DNA from: Kiritimatiellia bacterium
Lineage (GTDB): Bacteria; Verrucomicrobiota; Kiritimatiellia; RFP12; UBA1067
Reading direction: 5' to 3'
DNA: 21,503 nucleotides
Assembly (NCBI GenBank): GCA_017965685.1
Contig: JAGCPM010000161.1
Span: 1-21,503, forward strand
The notes beneath the pieces are model-generated. The model saw nothing but the letters and a program-made list of their open reading frames with translations. It was not told the origin of the DNA and did no database searches. The number at the start of each line of letters is the position of its first letter. The first letter of the stretch is position 1. The position numbers and the translations under genes are program-made. Positions 6,198 to 14,313 of this stretch are shown one piece after another.

Positions 6198-8210
6198 ATG
6201 AAGAAAACGATGCTCTTTACCGCAATGGCTCTCGCAACCTGCGCACTCTTCGCGCAAGAACCCGCGACCGCCGCCGATCCAGCAAGCGTGACAGTCGGCA
6301 AAGGCGACGAGGCCACTGTGTACGACCTCTCGACCATGGAAGGCGCAAAAGCCTATGTGGGCGCCTATGCGGAAAACGTCCAGAACGACCCATCCTTCGC
6401 AGAGCACGAAAAGGCCGCCCTCGCCACGATACGGACCGAGAACCGATTTTACGGAACGTGGCTCGCGATTTTCCCGCCGATCCTCGCCATCGTGCTCGCT
6501 CTCGTCACGAAGGAGGTCTACTCATCCCTCTTCATAGGAATCGTTTCCGGCGGACTTCTCTATTCGGGCTTCGCCTTCGAAGGAACCATCGTCCACGTCA
6601 TGTCGGACGGCTTCGTCGCCTCCGTCGCCGATTCCTACAATATCGGCATACTGCTCTTCCTTGTCCTTCTCGGCGCGCTTGTCTCAATGATGAACAAGAC
6701 CGGCGCCTCGGCCGCGTTCGGAGACTGGGCAAAGACCCACATCAAAAGCCGCGTAGGCGCCCAGATTGCCACCATCATCCTCGGCATGCTCATATTCGTC
6801 GACGACTACTTCAACTGCCTGACGGTCGGCTCGGTCATGAAGCCCGTCACCGACGCAAAGAAAGTCTCGCGCGCGAAACTGGCCTACTTGATAGACGCGA
6901 CTGCGGCCCCGATATGCATCATAGCACCGATATCTTCATGGGCAGCGGCCGTAGCCGGTTTCGCCAAGGGTGCCGGCGCCGAATCGGGCTTCTCGCTGTT
7001 CATCAGCGCCATCCCGTTCAACTACTACGCCATACTCACGATTCTCGCGATGTTCTTCTTCGCGCTGACCCGCTTCGACTTCGGCCCAATGAAGAGGCAC
7101 GAGACGGCCACCCTTTCCGGTGCCGCCGACCTTGCCGCGATCGACACCGCCACCGAAGCACTCAGAAAAAACGATCGCGGCCGCGTAGTAGACCTCATCG
7201 TGCCGGTAGCCTTTCTCGTCCTCTCCTGCATCGTCGGCATGATATACTCCGGCGGATATTTCGGCGCCGACAAACCAGGATTCGTCAAGGCGTTCTCCGA
7301 TTCCGACGCATCGGTAGGCCTCGTCTACGGCTCGATAATCGCTCTTGTCTTTGCCGTCGCATTCTACCTATGCCGCCGGGTAATAACCTTCCGCGACTGC
7401 ATGGACGCCTTTCCGGAAGGCTTCAAGGCGATGGTCCCCGCCATAATGATACTCTGCTGCGCGTGGACCCTCAAGGCGATGACCGACTCTCTCGGCGCCA
7501 AGATATTCATCTCAGACATAATCAACGGACCGGCAGCCTCGCTCTGGAACTTCCTGCCGGCGATAATCTTCGTCATAGCGATCGTACTCGCCTTCTCGAC
7601 CGGAACATCATGGGGCACGTTCGGAATACTTATCCCGATCGTGCTCGCCGCGGTTCCGGGCTCCTCAATGACGATAATCGCGGTCTCCGCCTGCATGGCC
7701 GGCGCAGTCTGCGGCGACCATTGCTCGCCAATCTCCGACACCACCATAATGGCTTCTGCCGGCGCGCAGTGCAATCACGTTTCGCACGTCAACACGCAGC
7801 TTCCGTACGCACTGACCGTCGCGGCCGTTTCATTCATCGCCTACATGGCCGCGCCATTTATCGGCAACCCAGGGCTCTCGCTCGCTTTCGCAACAGTCCT
7901 CCTTTTCGCAGCGCTGTTCGCCCTCAAGGCCATTCTCGGCCGCGCAAATGCCGCCGGAGCCATGCCCGCCTTTTTGGAAAACCTCGCGAAAAACGTCCGC
8001 GACAAGGCTTTCGCCGCCACAATCCGCAGAATGCGCGAGAAGATTCTCGCCGACGGACAAATCGACTTCTCGGAAGCTAAACAGCTCGAGGAGTTCCTGC
8101 AAGGAGTGGAAGGCCATGAAGAATTCCGCAAGGTGCTCGACAGCGCCATGGAGGATGGTGTCATAACGGCCGAGGAATCGCGCGAACTCGCGAAGTTCCT
8201 TGGCAGATGA
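6198..8210 (+). CDS. NhaC-family Na+/H+ antiporter with signal peptide and repeated C-terminal tail
   Basis: 670 residues. The start ATG 6198 has GAGGGGG 6 nt upstream and gives a clean signal peptide (MKKTMLFTAMALATCALFA, cleavage near 19/20). Residues ~21-85 would be periplasmic. The NhaC-type core (about 87-580) shows FVDDYFNCLTVGSVMKPVTD (200-219), TAAPICIIAPISSWAA, FSTGTSWGTFG and GAVCGDHCSPISDTTIMAS, all typical of COG1757 antiporters, which exchange Na+ for H+ or substrate pairs. The cytoplasmic tail 583-670 is extra and carries two similar segments exactly 34 residues apart: ILADGQIDFSEAKQLEEFL (616-634) and AMEDGVITAEESRELAKFL (650-668), resembling TerB-type helix pairs. It may recycle the Na+ brought in by the neighbouring symporter, or exchange a solute. 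TGA 8208-8210 is followed at once by the next gene's Shine-Dalgarno. Confidence 0.9.
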   Translation: MKKTMLFTAMALATCALFAQEPATAADPASVTVGKGDEATVYDLSTMEGAKAYVGAYAENVQNDPSFAEHEKAALATIRTENRFYGTWLAIFPPILAIVLALVTKEVYSSLFIGIVSGGLLYSGFAFEGTIVHVMSDGFVASVADSYNIGILLFLVLLGALVSMMNKTGASAAFGDWAKTHIKSRVGAQIATIILGMLIFVDDYFNCLTVGSVMKPVTDAKKVSRAKLAYLIDATAAPICIIAPISSWAAAVAGFAKGAGAESGFSLFISAIPFNYYAILTILAMFFFALTRFDFGPMKRHETATLSGAADLAAIDTATEALRKNDRGRVVDLIVPVAFLVLSCIVGMIYSGGYFGADKPGFVKAFSDSDASVGLVYGSIIALVFAVAFYLCRRVITFRDCMDAFPEGFKAMVPAIMILCCAWTLKAMTDSLGAKIFISDIINGPAASLWNFLPAIIFVIAIVLAFSTGTSWGTFGILIPIVLAAVPGSSMTIIAVSACMAGAVCGDHCSPISDTTIMASAGAQCNHVSHVNTQLPYALTVAAVSFIAYMAAPFIGNPGLSLAFATVLLFAALFALKAILGRANAAGAMPAFLENLAKNVRDKAFAATIRRMREKILADGQIDFSEAKQLEEFLQGVEGHEEFRKVLDSAMEDGVITAEESRELAKFLGR

Positions 8211-8223
8211 AAGGAGTGAGACG

Positions 8224-8955
8224 ATGAAACGCATATTGACCGCAACAGCTCTCGCCGCACTTCTCTGCGGATGCGCCCGCGAAAACGGCGCCCTCAGAAT
8301 GGCCACGGAATCGGACTTCCCGCCGTACGAGTTTCTCCGCGGTCCGGAGACCGTCGGCGTGGATATCGAACTCGGCCGCGCAGTCGCGGAAAAACTCGGC
8401 AGAAAAATCGTCGTCGACACGCTCGACTTCGACGCGGTTTTGCCGGCTGTTGTCTCCGCCAAGGCCGATTTCGCCATAGCCGGGATTACCGTCACCGACG
8501 AACGTGCCAAGACCGTGGATTTCTCAGTCCCTTACGTCACAACTGGCATCGTCGTGGTGTACAGCAAGCTAAAACCCTTCATCAGGCCCGAAATGCTCAA
8601 AGGACGCATCATCGGCGTAAAGAGCGCCACAACAAGCGAGTCGTACGTACTTGAGAAGTTGAATCAGGAACCCGTCCGCTTCCGCACCCTTCCGGAGGCG
8701 GTTGCCTCCCTCAAAGCCGGACGCATCGATTTCGTCATATCAGATGTGGAACCCGCGAAGACCTGCATAAAGGGCGACAAACTTCTTTCTCTGTCCGACT
8801 TCATAACGAAGGAAGATTACGCCGTCGCCGTCCGCAAAGGACATCCCGACCTCATCAAGGCTATAAACGAGACTATTGCCGAAGTCAAGGCCGACGGCCG
8901 CCTGGCCAAGTGGACAGCCGACTACACCGCCGAGGCCGACAGCCTGAAGCAATAA
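8224..8955 (+). CDS. family 3 (amino-acid type) substrate-binding lipoprotein
   Basis: 243 residues. Start ATG 8224 has AAGGAG 7 nt upstream. The N-terminus is a lipoprotein signal, with lipobox LCGC and the lipidated Cys at 17. The rest is a two-lobed periplasmic binding protein: LRMATESDFPPYEF, VGVDIELGRAVAEKLG, FDAVLPAVVSAKADFAIAGI, TDERAKTVDFSVPY, then GVKSATTSESYV, and a closing KADGRLAKWTADY. This fits the SBP_bac_3 family (His/Gln/Arg/cystine binders). The usual ABC permease and ATPase are not beside it. It may serve a system encoded elsewhere, or deliver solute to the adjacent NSS symporter, which would be unusual. It is the last gene of the plus-strand cluster. Confidence 0.9.
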   Translation: MKRILTATALAALLCGCARENGALRMATESDFPPYEFLRGPETVGVDIELGRAVAEKLGRKIVVDTLDFDAVLPAVVSAKADFAIAGITVTDERAKTVDFSVPYVTTGIVVVYSKLKPFIRPEMLKGRIIGVKSATTSESYVLEKLNQEPVRFRTLPEAVASLKAGRIDFVISDVEPAKTCIKGDKLLSLSDFITKEDYAVAVRKGHPDLIKAINETIAEVKADGRLAKWTADYTAEADSLKQ

Positions 8956-8975
8956 CCTCCCCGTACGTTACAACA

Positions 8976-8991
8976 AGCTCGTGAACGAGCT
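8976..8991 (-). terminator. possible terminator between convergent gene clusters
   Basis: AGCTCG-TGAA-CGAGCT is a 6-bp hairpin with a 4-nt loop in the 59-nt gap between the two convergent clusters. On the minus strand it is followed by TGTTGT, a poor T-rich tract; on the plus strand no T-run follows. Position argues for termination of the long minus-strand series, but the signal is weak. Confidence 0.3.
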
Positions 8992-9014
8992 CGACCTGGG
9001 CGCACAGGCGTCTG

Positions 9015-10085
9015 TCAGAGATTTGAGAGGGCGGAGGCGGTTTGTTCGGCGGAGACGAAGCGAACCGCACTCCATCCAGCGTCGCGGGCGCCTTGGCAGT
9101 TCGTCTCAACGTCGTCCACGAACACGATATCTTCCGGCGGCAGAGCGAGGCGGCGCTGCATTTCAAGGTATATCCCCTTCTGCGGCTTGTACATCTTCAC
9201 TTCACCGGAAACCACCAACGCGTCCGCAAGCGCCACAAAATCGGCAAAATGCTTCCTGAAGAGCTTCGCGAAATTGCTGCACATGTTCGTGAGAATTCCA
9301 AGGCGGTATCCAGCGGCCTTTAGCGACTTCATCAATTCGAGGGTCTTCTCGTTCCTGTAGAGGAAGCTGGCCTGGTCTTCCTCGATTATCTTTGCGCGAG
9401 TAGTTTCATCAAGCACAATTCCGGCGTCCGCCCATATCTTGTCGTACATTTCGTCGAGCGTCATAAAGTCGCCGTCCATAAGGCAGCGATACTTCTTGAA
9501 CCCACGCTCAAGCACGTCCCAGTCTATTCCAAGTTCCCCGACTAAATTTCGCACTCTTTCCGGCATCGTAGTAGTTGTCATCACTCCGCCGAAATCGAAG
9601 ACGACCGCCTTCGGCTTCATAGCCTCTATCGAGAGCATTCCGAGCGCATGGATCACGGCCTGCCGGCGGATAGACTCCCTGTCACCCGCGAATATCGCCT
9701 TCTCGGTTCTTGTCCCTCCCCTTCCGGCGATGCCGAACCAGACTAGGCCGACGGGCTTTTCTTCGCTTCCGCCGCCCGGGCCGGCGATGCCAGTTGTGGA
9801 AACGGCGATATCGGACTTCATGAGGCGCCTGGCACCTTCCGCCATTTGAGCCGCCACTTCGCAGGAAACCGCACCGACTCTGGCGAGAGACTCTTCGCTA
9901 ACGCCCAGAGCACCGGACTTGACGCTATTCGCGTAAGATACGACCGAGCCCAAGAATACTTCGCTCGATCCCGGAATATCCGTTATCGCCGCCGCAATCC
10001 CGCCGCCCGTGCAGCTTTCCGCGGTCGTGCAAGTGACATTGCGCGCCTTGAGGAGTTCAACGAGATTTTCCGCCTGTCTGATCAT
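9015..10085 (-). CDS. fusion of CinA C-terminal domain (NMN amidohydrolase type) and HAD hydrolase
   Basis: 356 residues, two enzymes in one frame. Residues 1-155 are a CinA C-terminal/PncC domain: [20 protein letters not shown] (Ser nucleophile region 21-27), [15 protein letters not shown] and [11 protein letters not shown]. In known members it deamidates nicotinamide mononucleotide. Residues 156-356 are a HAD-superfamily phosphatase: [11 protein letters not shown] (motif I, Asp163), LGILTNM (motif II Thr), [10 protein letters not shown] (motif III Lys) and [17 protein letters not shown] (motif IV). The usual second Asp of DxD is Phe-Gly-Gly here, as in many YihX-like HADs. The HAD part begins at an internal Met (156), so separate translation cannot be excluded. 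ATG 10085 overlaps the upstream tatD-like stop by 4 nt. It is the last gene of the series. Confidence 0.88.
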   Translation of the reverse strand: MIRQAENLVELLKARNVTCTTAESCTGGGIAAAITDIPGSSEVFLGSVVSYANSVKSGALGVSEESLARVGAVSCEVAAQMAEGARRLMKSDIAVSTTGIAGPGGGSEEKPVGLVWFGIAGRGGTRTEKAIFAGDRESIRRQAVIHALGMLSIEAMKPKAVVFDFGGVMTTTTMPERVRNLVGELGIDWDVLERGFKKYRCLMDGDFMTLDEMYDKIWADAGIVLDETTRAKIIEEDQASFLYRNEKTLELMKSLKAAGYRLGILTNMCSNFAKLFRKHFADFVALADALVVSGEVKMYKPQKGIYLEMQRRLALPPEDIVFVDDVETNCQGARDAGWSAVRFVSAEQTASALSNL

Positions 10086-10720
10086 GATATGCTCTCCATG
10101 AAACGTTTTGCATTTGCATCTATTACAGATTCCATCTCTTCCTGCGCGACACCGCGAATATCGGCTAGCTTCGCGACAACAGCGGCGATATCAGACGATC
10201 CTGAAGGCTCCTTCGCATCGGTTTCTGCCAGAAGGATTTCCGCAGGCATCGACTTCGCCATCGCCCTGTAGTTCACGGCGTGGTCGTTGAGAATAGCCGG
10301 GCCGACGGATATGAAGCCGTTCAGCGCAACGATATCGCCAATCAAGCCGGCCGAGCGCGAAAAGCCATGGAAGAGGAAAGCCGGGATGCGCCCTTTATGG
10401 GGAATGCAGGCCTTCACGACCTCGCCCCAGCATTTCGCGCCATGCAGCACCACAGGCCGCGCGAACTCCGCCGCAATCGCAAGCTGAGATTCGAATGCAT
10501 TTCTCATGGCCGCCGATATATCGCGGGATTTAAGCCGGTCGAGACCGATTTCGCCCACTCCCAAAGTTTTGTCAGCAGCCAGACGATTACGGAGCGAATC
10601 GAGATCAAGGCCTTCAAGATGCCATGGATGCCAACCGACGAACTTCGGCTTTCCTGCGCATGGTTCGGCCAGGATGCAAACACAGCCCGGTAATTCGATA
10701 TGGGCGTGGGCGTCCGTCAT
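10082..10720 (-). CDS. short TatD-like metal-dependent hydrolase
   Basis: 212 residues, clearly shorter than typical TatD proteins (about 260). All metal-ligand motifs are present: HAH at 5-7 ([10 protein letters not shown]), [26 protein letters not shown] and ILLAETDAK. The missing length is near the start: only about 20 residues separate HAH from FVGWHPW, so the first beta-alpha unit of the barrel seems trimmed. TatD family members act as 3'-5' exonucleases or quality-control DNases, and others are amidohydrolases; which applies here is open. Start ATG 10720 overlaps the ispF stop by 4 nt (ATGA), and the stop overlaps the start of the cinA-HAD gene in the same way. Longer upstream starts would lie inside ispF and add unrelated basic sequence. 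Confidence 0.82.
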   Translation of the reverse strand: MTDAHAHIELPGCVCILAEPCAGKPKFVGWHPWHLEGLDLDSLRNRLAADKTLGVGEIGLDRLKSRDISAAMRNAFESQLAIAAEFARPVVLHGAKCWGEVVKACIPHKGRIPAFLFHGFSRSAGLIGDIVALNGFISVGPAILNDHAVNYRAMAKSMPAEILLAETDAKEPSGSSDIAAVVAKLADIRGVAQEEMESVIDANAKRFMESIS

Positions 10721-11196
10721 GCGTCCTTGCGTTCTATCAGAGCCACGGCATGGACAGCAATGCCGAGCGATGCGCCAATGTCGTCCATCTTCTCGTTCGT
10801 CTTGCCCTTGACGCTTATTTGCGAAACGTCTATTCCGAGCACCGATGCAATGGATGAGCGGATTTCGTCGATGCGGCCGCGCAGTTTTGGTCTTTCGCAT
10901 ATCACCGTCTCGTCGATGTTGCCTATTCGCCAGAGAGCGGCGTCAAGGTGCGCGGCGACATCCTTCAAAAGAGCTTTGCTGTCCGCGTCCTTGTATCGCA
11001 GATCGGTATCTGGAAAGAGCGCCCCGATATCGCCCATCGCCGCCGCGCCGAGCAGCGCGTCGATTATGGCGTGGATAAGAACGTCAGCGTCGGAGTGGCC
11101 CTTCAAACCGGTTTCGCCGGGGAACTCAACTCCGCCGATGAACAGTCTGCGGCCAGACTCGAAGCGGTGGGAGTCGTATCCGAAACCGATCCTCAT
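10717..11196 (-). CDS. ispF: 2-C-methyl-D-erythritol 2,4-cyclodiphosphate synthase
   Basis: 159 residues, normal for IspF. It catalyses cyclisation of CDP-methylerythritol phosphate in the MEP pathway to isoprenoids, in the cytoplasm, as a trimer. Seen: MRIGFGYDSHRF with zinc ligands Asp8 and His10, GLKGHSDADVLIHAIIDALL with the third ligand His42, GDIGALFPDTD, and a C-terminal VKGKTNEKMDDIG, the family hallmark. Start ATG 11196 overlaps the nucleosidase stop by 4 nt. The neighbours are aromatic amino acid and salvage enzymes, so co-transcription seems to reflect a housekeeping super-operon more than a shared pathway. ispD, often fused or adjacent to ispF, is not in the window. Confidence 0.96.
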   Translation of the reverse strand: MRIGFGYDSHRFESGRRLFIGGVEFPGETGLKGHSDADVLIHAIIDALLGAAAMGDIGALFPDTDLRYKDADSKALLKDVAAHLDAALWRIGNIDETVICERPKLRGRIDEIRSSIASVLGIDVSQISVKGKTNEKMDDIGASLGIAVHAVALIERKDA

Positions 11197-11849
11197 CGCG
11201 CACCGCCCGCTTCCTTCGCGAAATGATCCTTCAGAATGGCGAGACACTTCTTTAGGTTGACGAGATACTGGTCGGTCGTCGAGCCAGAGCCGTACACGTC
11301 GGATATGCACTTGAGCGAGCGGAACGGAACACCCGCCCTTTCGCACACCTGCGCGATGGCGGCGCCTTCCATATCGCGGGCCTTGCAGCCCAGGACTTTC
11401 GTTATGAGTTCGTGGTCTACGGCGCTATCGTTGAAACGGTCGCCGCTCGCGAGGCGTATTGCAGGGAATCGCCCGGACGCCGTGCAGGGAATGTACGGGT
11501 CGGTTCTCTCGTTGAGCGTGCCCGGCAGTCCGCCGTTAAGCTGCACGAGATCGAAATCGTACTGCACGGCCGAATCGACTTCGTAAAGGCCGCCGACCTG
11601 CATCGAGGAATCGAGCCCGCCGGCGACGCCGAAATTGCGCACCTCGTCAGCATCATATTCGCCGAGCGCGATCTGCGCGCCTGCGGCCGAATTGACCTTG
11701 CCTATTCCAGAGACGATCACGACGGTCCTTTCGCCGCCGAGCATGCCCTCTACGATGCGGCGCCCGTACAGTTTCTTTTCCGAACGATTCGAGAGATTCG
11801 CAATCAAGGCTTCAGCCTCGTTATCCATCGCCACTACGTAGGTCTTCAT
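11193..11849 (-). CDS. mtnN: 5'-methylthioadenosine/S-adenosylhomocysteine nucleosidase
   Basis: 218 residues of the PNP/UDP phosphorylase family. It hydrolyses MTA and SAH to adenine plus the thioribose products, clearing inhibitors of methylation and polyamine synthesis. Seen: an N-terminal acidic patch with Glu11/Glu13, IVSGIGKVNSAAGAQ (46-59), FGVAGGLD (73-80), and the nucleoside-binding and catalytic end RDMEGAAIAQVCERAGVPFR with Glu161 and Asp184 (CISD), equivalent to the E. coli catalytic residues. ATG 11849 has AAGGAG 8 nt upstream inside the end of aroE and overlaps its stop by 4 nt. Because the operon makes chorismate, a role as futalosine/aminofutalosine hydrolase for menaquinone is an alternative; sequence alone does not decide. 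Confidence 0.85.
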   Translation of the reverse strand: MKTYVVAMDNEAEALIANLSNRSEKKLYGRRIVEGMLGGERTVVIVSGIGKVNSAAGAQIALGEYDADEVRNFGVAGGLDSSMQVGGLYEVDSAVQYDFDLVQLNGGLPGTLNERTDPYIPCTASGRFPAIRLASGDRFNDSAVDHELITKVLGCKARDMEGAAIAQVCERAGVPFRSLKCISDVYGSGSTTDQYLVNLKKCLAILKDHFAKEAGGAR

Positions 11850-12646
11850 TTTCTTTGCTCCTTTACGGCGTTCAGCATCGCGGCGCGATCGGCGGCGATG
11901 CCTGTCCATATCTTGAAAGATTCCGCTCCCTGCCCGACAAGGAATTCGAGTCCGTCCGCCGCCATGGCTCCAGCATCGAGAGCGGCTTGCGCGGTCGGCG
12001 GAAAATCCTTCGACGGAATGATGTCGAGGACGAACTGACCTTTCCTGAAAACATCATTGGGCAATACCGGCCCGTCGCCGGGCTGGAGTCCTACAGGAGT
12101 CGCGTTGACAACAATATCCACCAAAGTGGCGATTTTCGCCGCCTCGTCCATCGGCACGGTCTTGACGGCGAAACCGCCGGTATCGACATCGTGGCGCACG
12201 GCGGCGAAGACTTCCGCGGCGCCTGAGCGCAATGCCGCGATCGCGACCGTCCTGCCAGCCCCGCCAAATCCGACAACCAGCACTTTCCGCCCGGCAATAG
12301 GCACGCCGCGCAACGAAAGCGCGGAAAGGAATCCAGCCGCATCGGTGTTGTAGCCAGATATAGATCCGTCCTTGGCGAATTTCACCGTATTGCAGGCGCC
12401 ATACAGCTTCACCGATTCGTCAACATTGTCCAGAACGCCGATCACGGTGACCTTGTGCGGAATCGTGATGTTGAGCCCGAGATATCCTTCCTCGCCTTTG
12501 AGCCGCACGAATTCCGCAATGTTTTCTGGCGGCACGTCGAACATGCCATACTCTCCGGCGTAGCCTATGGCCGCGAAATTCGCCGCATGCATCTTCGGCG
12601 AAAGCGAATGCGCTACAGGATGGCCTATGACGGCGAAGCGGTTCAT
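11846..12646 (-). CDS. aroE: shikimate 5-dehydrogenase
   Basis: 266 residues, the normal size for AroE. It reduces 3-dehydroshikimate to shikimate with NADPH in the cytoplasm. Seen: the substrate motif HPVAHSLSPKMHAANF (9-24), NITIPHKV with catalytic Lys65, ACNTV, GYNTDAAGF with Asp102, and the nucleotide-binding loop VVGFGGAGRTV (124-134). Start ATG 12646 overlaps the stop of the aroC-aroD gene by 4 nt, with GGAGAGG close upstream. It acts directly after the AroD half of the neighbouring fusion, so the two consecutive shikimate-pathway steps are encoded side by side. Confidence 0.96.
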   Translation of the reverse strand: MNRFAVIGHPVAHSLSPKMHAANFAAIGYAGEYGMFDVPPENIAEFVRLKGEEGYLGLNITIPHKVTVIGVLDNVDESVKLYGACNTVKFAKDGSISGYNTDAAGFLSALSLRGVPIAGRKVLVVGFGGAGRTVAIAALRSGAAEVFAAVRHDVDTGGFAVKTVPMDEAAKIATLVDIVVNATPVGLQPGDGPVLPNDVFRKGQFVLDIIPSKDFPPTAQAALDAGAMAADGLEFLVGQGAESFKIWTGIAADRAAMLNAVKEQRK

Positions 12647-14313
12647 TCCCTCTCCACGCGAAAACCGCGCCTCACGAGTTCCTGCGGCGTAACGTGGCCG
12701 AGTTTCTCCAGCCCGCCCACGGAAGCGTATGTCCAAAGCGAACCGAGCTCGCCCGCGCGAATCCGCGTAGCAAGTCCAAGCTCGCCCATCGCTACGACGA
12801 CGTACGGCATATCAGGCCTCCTGCCGGCAAGCTCCCTGAACACGCGATCGACATCCTGCTTGCTCTTCGGCATGAACGCTATCTTCGCGATCTCGCCTTC
12901 CACAGTCATCTTCGCCATACGGTTGCGGAGATTCTTGACTGGGCCGTTGAAATCATGCAAGGAGCGGACGACTGCCGTATAGGACGCGTAAGCAATCTCA
13001 TCCAGCTCATCGACGATGAAATCCTCCTCGAAATCCACGTAAGCGAAATGCGGCTTTGCGGCCTTAAGCGTCTTGCGGAAGAAATCCATGCGCACGTCTT
13101 CGCCGCCCTCGAACGCGCCGCCATCGCGTTTTCTCCTGAACGTCAGAAGAACGGGGACATCCACCATCTTTGTAAACTCCGCCGCCCTTTCGCGCTCCGA
13201 TTCGTCAAGAAGATCGGCGCGAAGTTCCACCATGTCGGTGAAATAGCGTTGCGACTCGTATTGAGAGAGGCACTCCTCGAGCGTCCTGCCGGTGAGAGTC
13301 AGGCATATCTTGGCCTCATAGGCATCGCGCGGGAGCATCAGGTCGGCGAAAGCGAAGGAAGCCATCGCCTCCACGACAGGCAGGGCCCTTCGGACAATGC
13401 AAGGGTCGTGGCGGCCTTTCATGGAAAGCTTGGCTTTCTCCATTGTCGCGAGATCGACGGAAGACTGCTCCTTGAAAATCGTCGGCGTGGGCCGCATCGC
13501 GACTCTGAACACGACCGGCATACCGCTCGTCATTCCGCCTAGAATGCCGGCTTGGCGGTTCGTTGCAGTCCGCACCTTGCCGTCCTCAACGACGAAGGAG
13601 TCATTATATTCCGAACCATAGAGCTTCGTTCCCGCGAAAGCGTCGCCGAACTCTATGCCCTTCACGCCCGGTATGCCGAATATCGCGGAGGAAAGACGAG
13701 TCTCGACGCCTTCAAACATCGGGCCGCCTATTCCGGGAGGGAGCCCTTTCACTTCGCAAACAATCGTGCCGCCGACGCTGTCGCCAATATCGCGGGCTTT
13801 TGCGATCTCGTCCTCAAAGCCGTCCTTCCTGCCATGGACTGTCTCAATGCGGGCCTCTACCGAAACGTCATGCACGGCCAGGTATTGCTTGCATATCCAG
13901 CCCGCCGCGCAGTAGGCGGCGGTAAGCCGTCCGGAGTTCGCTCCGCCGCCGGTAGGAATCCGGCCGAGATTCACCCATTGCGGAAAATCGGCGTGGCCTG
14001 GACGAGGGATTGTCCGCTCTTCGCCGTAATCGCCCGGCCTGAAATCCTTGTTCGGTATCTTGCCGACTATCACGCCGCCATCAGTCACGCCTTCCGCAAT
14101 GCCTCTGGCGAACAGGACCTCGTCATCTTCCTTTCGCTGCGACGAAAGATCGTCCCGCCCCGGCGAACGCCTTTGCATGAACTCCCTGAACGCCTTTTCG
14201 TCCAGCGCCAACCCAGGCGGCATTCCTTCAAGCTCGAAACGCAATTCAGGTGCGTGCGATTCGCCCGAGACGGTGAGCCGCAGATTTTCGCCTATGGAAG
14301 AGACCAGCCTCAT
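12643..14313 (-). CDS. bifunctional chorismate synthase / type I 3-dehydroquinate dehydratase (AroC-AroD fusion)
   Basis: 556 residues. Residues 1-~328 are chorismate synthase (FMN-dependent, EPSP to chorismate): GESH with His20, QRKEDDEVLFARGI, RPGHADF with His107, GGGANSGRLTAAYCAAGW and GRHDPCIVRRALPVVEA. Residues ~334-556 are a type I dehydroquinate dehydratase (AroD): ICLTLTGRTLEE, VELRADLLDES, LLTFRRKRDGG, VVRSLHDFNG with His453, AKIAFMPKSKQDV with the Schiff-base Lys477, TRIRAGELGS and a closing GHVTPQEL. The two domains follow each other with almost no linker and without a stop. The reactions are not consecutive (AroD acts at step 3, AroC at step 7). The chorismate synthase resembles the Gram-positive 'GGGxxSGRLTA' form. 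The ATG overlaps the tyrA stop by 4 nt. Confidence 0.94.
   Translation of the reverse strand: MRLVSSIGENLRLTVSGESHAPELRFELEGMPPGLALDEKAFREFMQRRSPGRDDLSSQRKEDDEVLFARGIAEGVTDGGVIVGKIPNKDFRPGDYGEERTIPRPGHADFPQWVNLGRIPTGGGANSGRLTAAYCAAGWICKQYLAVHDVSVEARIETVHGRKDGFEDEIAKARDIGDSVGGTIVCEVKGLPPGIGGPMFEGVETRLSSAIFGIPGVKGIEFGDAFAGTKLYGSEYNDSFVVEDGKVRTATNRQAGILGGMTSGMPVVFRVAMRPTPTIFKEQSSVDLATMEKAKLSMKGRHDPCIVRRALPVVEAMASFAFADLMLPRDAYEAKICLTLTGRTLEECLSQYESQRYFTDMVELRADLLDESERERAAEFTKMVDVPVLLTFRRKRDGGAFEGGEDVRMDFFRKTLKAAKPHFAYVDFEEDFIVDELDEIAYASYTAVVRSLHDFNGPVKNLRNRMAKMTVEGEIAKIAFMPKSKQDVDRVFRELAGRRPDMPYVVVAMGELGLATRIRAGELGSLWTYASVGGLEKLGHVTPQELVRRGFRVERE

Noticed and set aside
6458..8080. 540-codon Arg-rich frame within the NhaC gene
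   Set aside because: Shifted reading of the NhaC gene; composition is typical of an out-of-frame GC-rich sequence.
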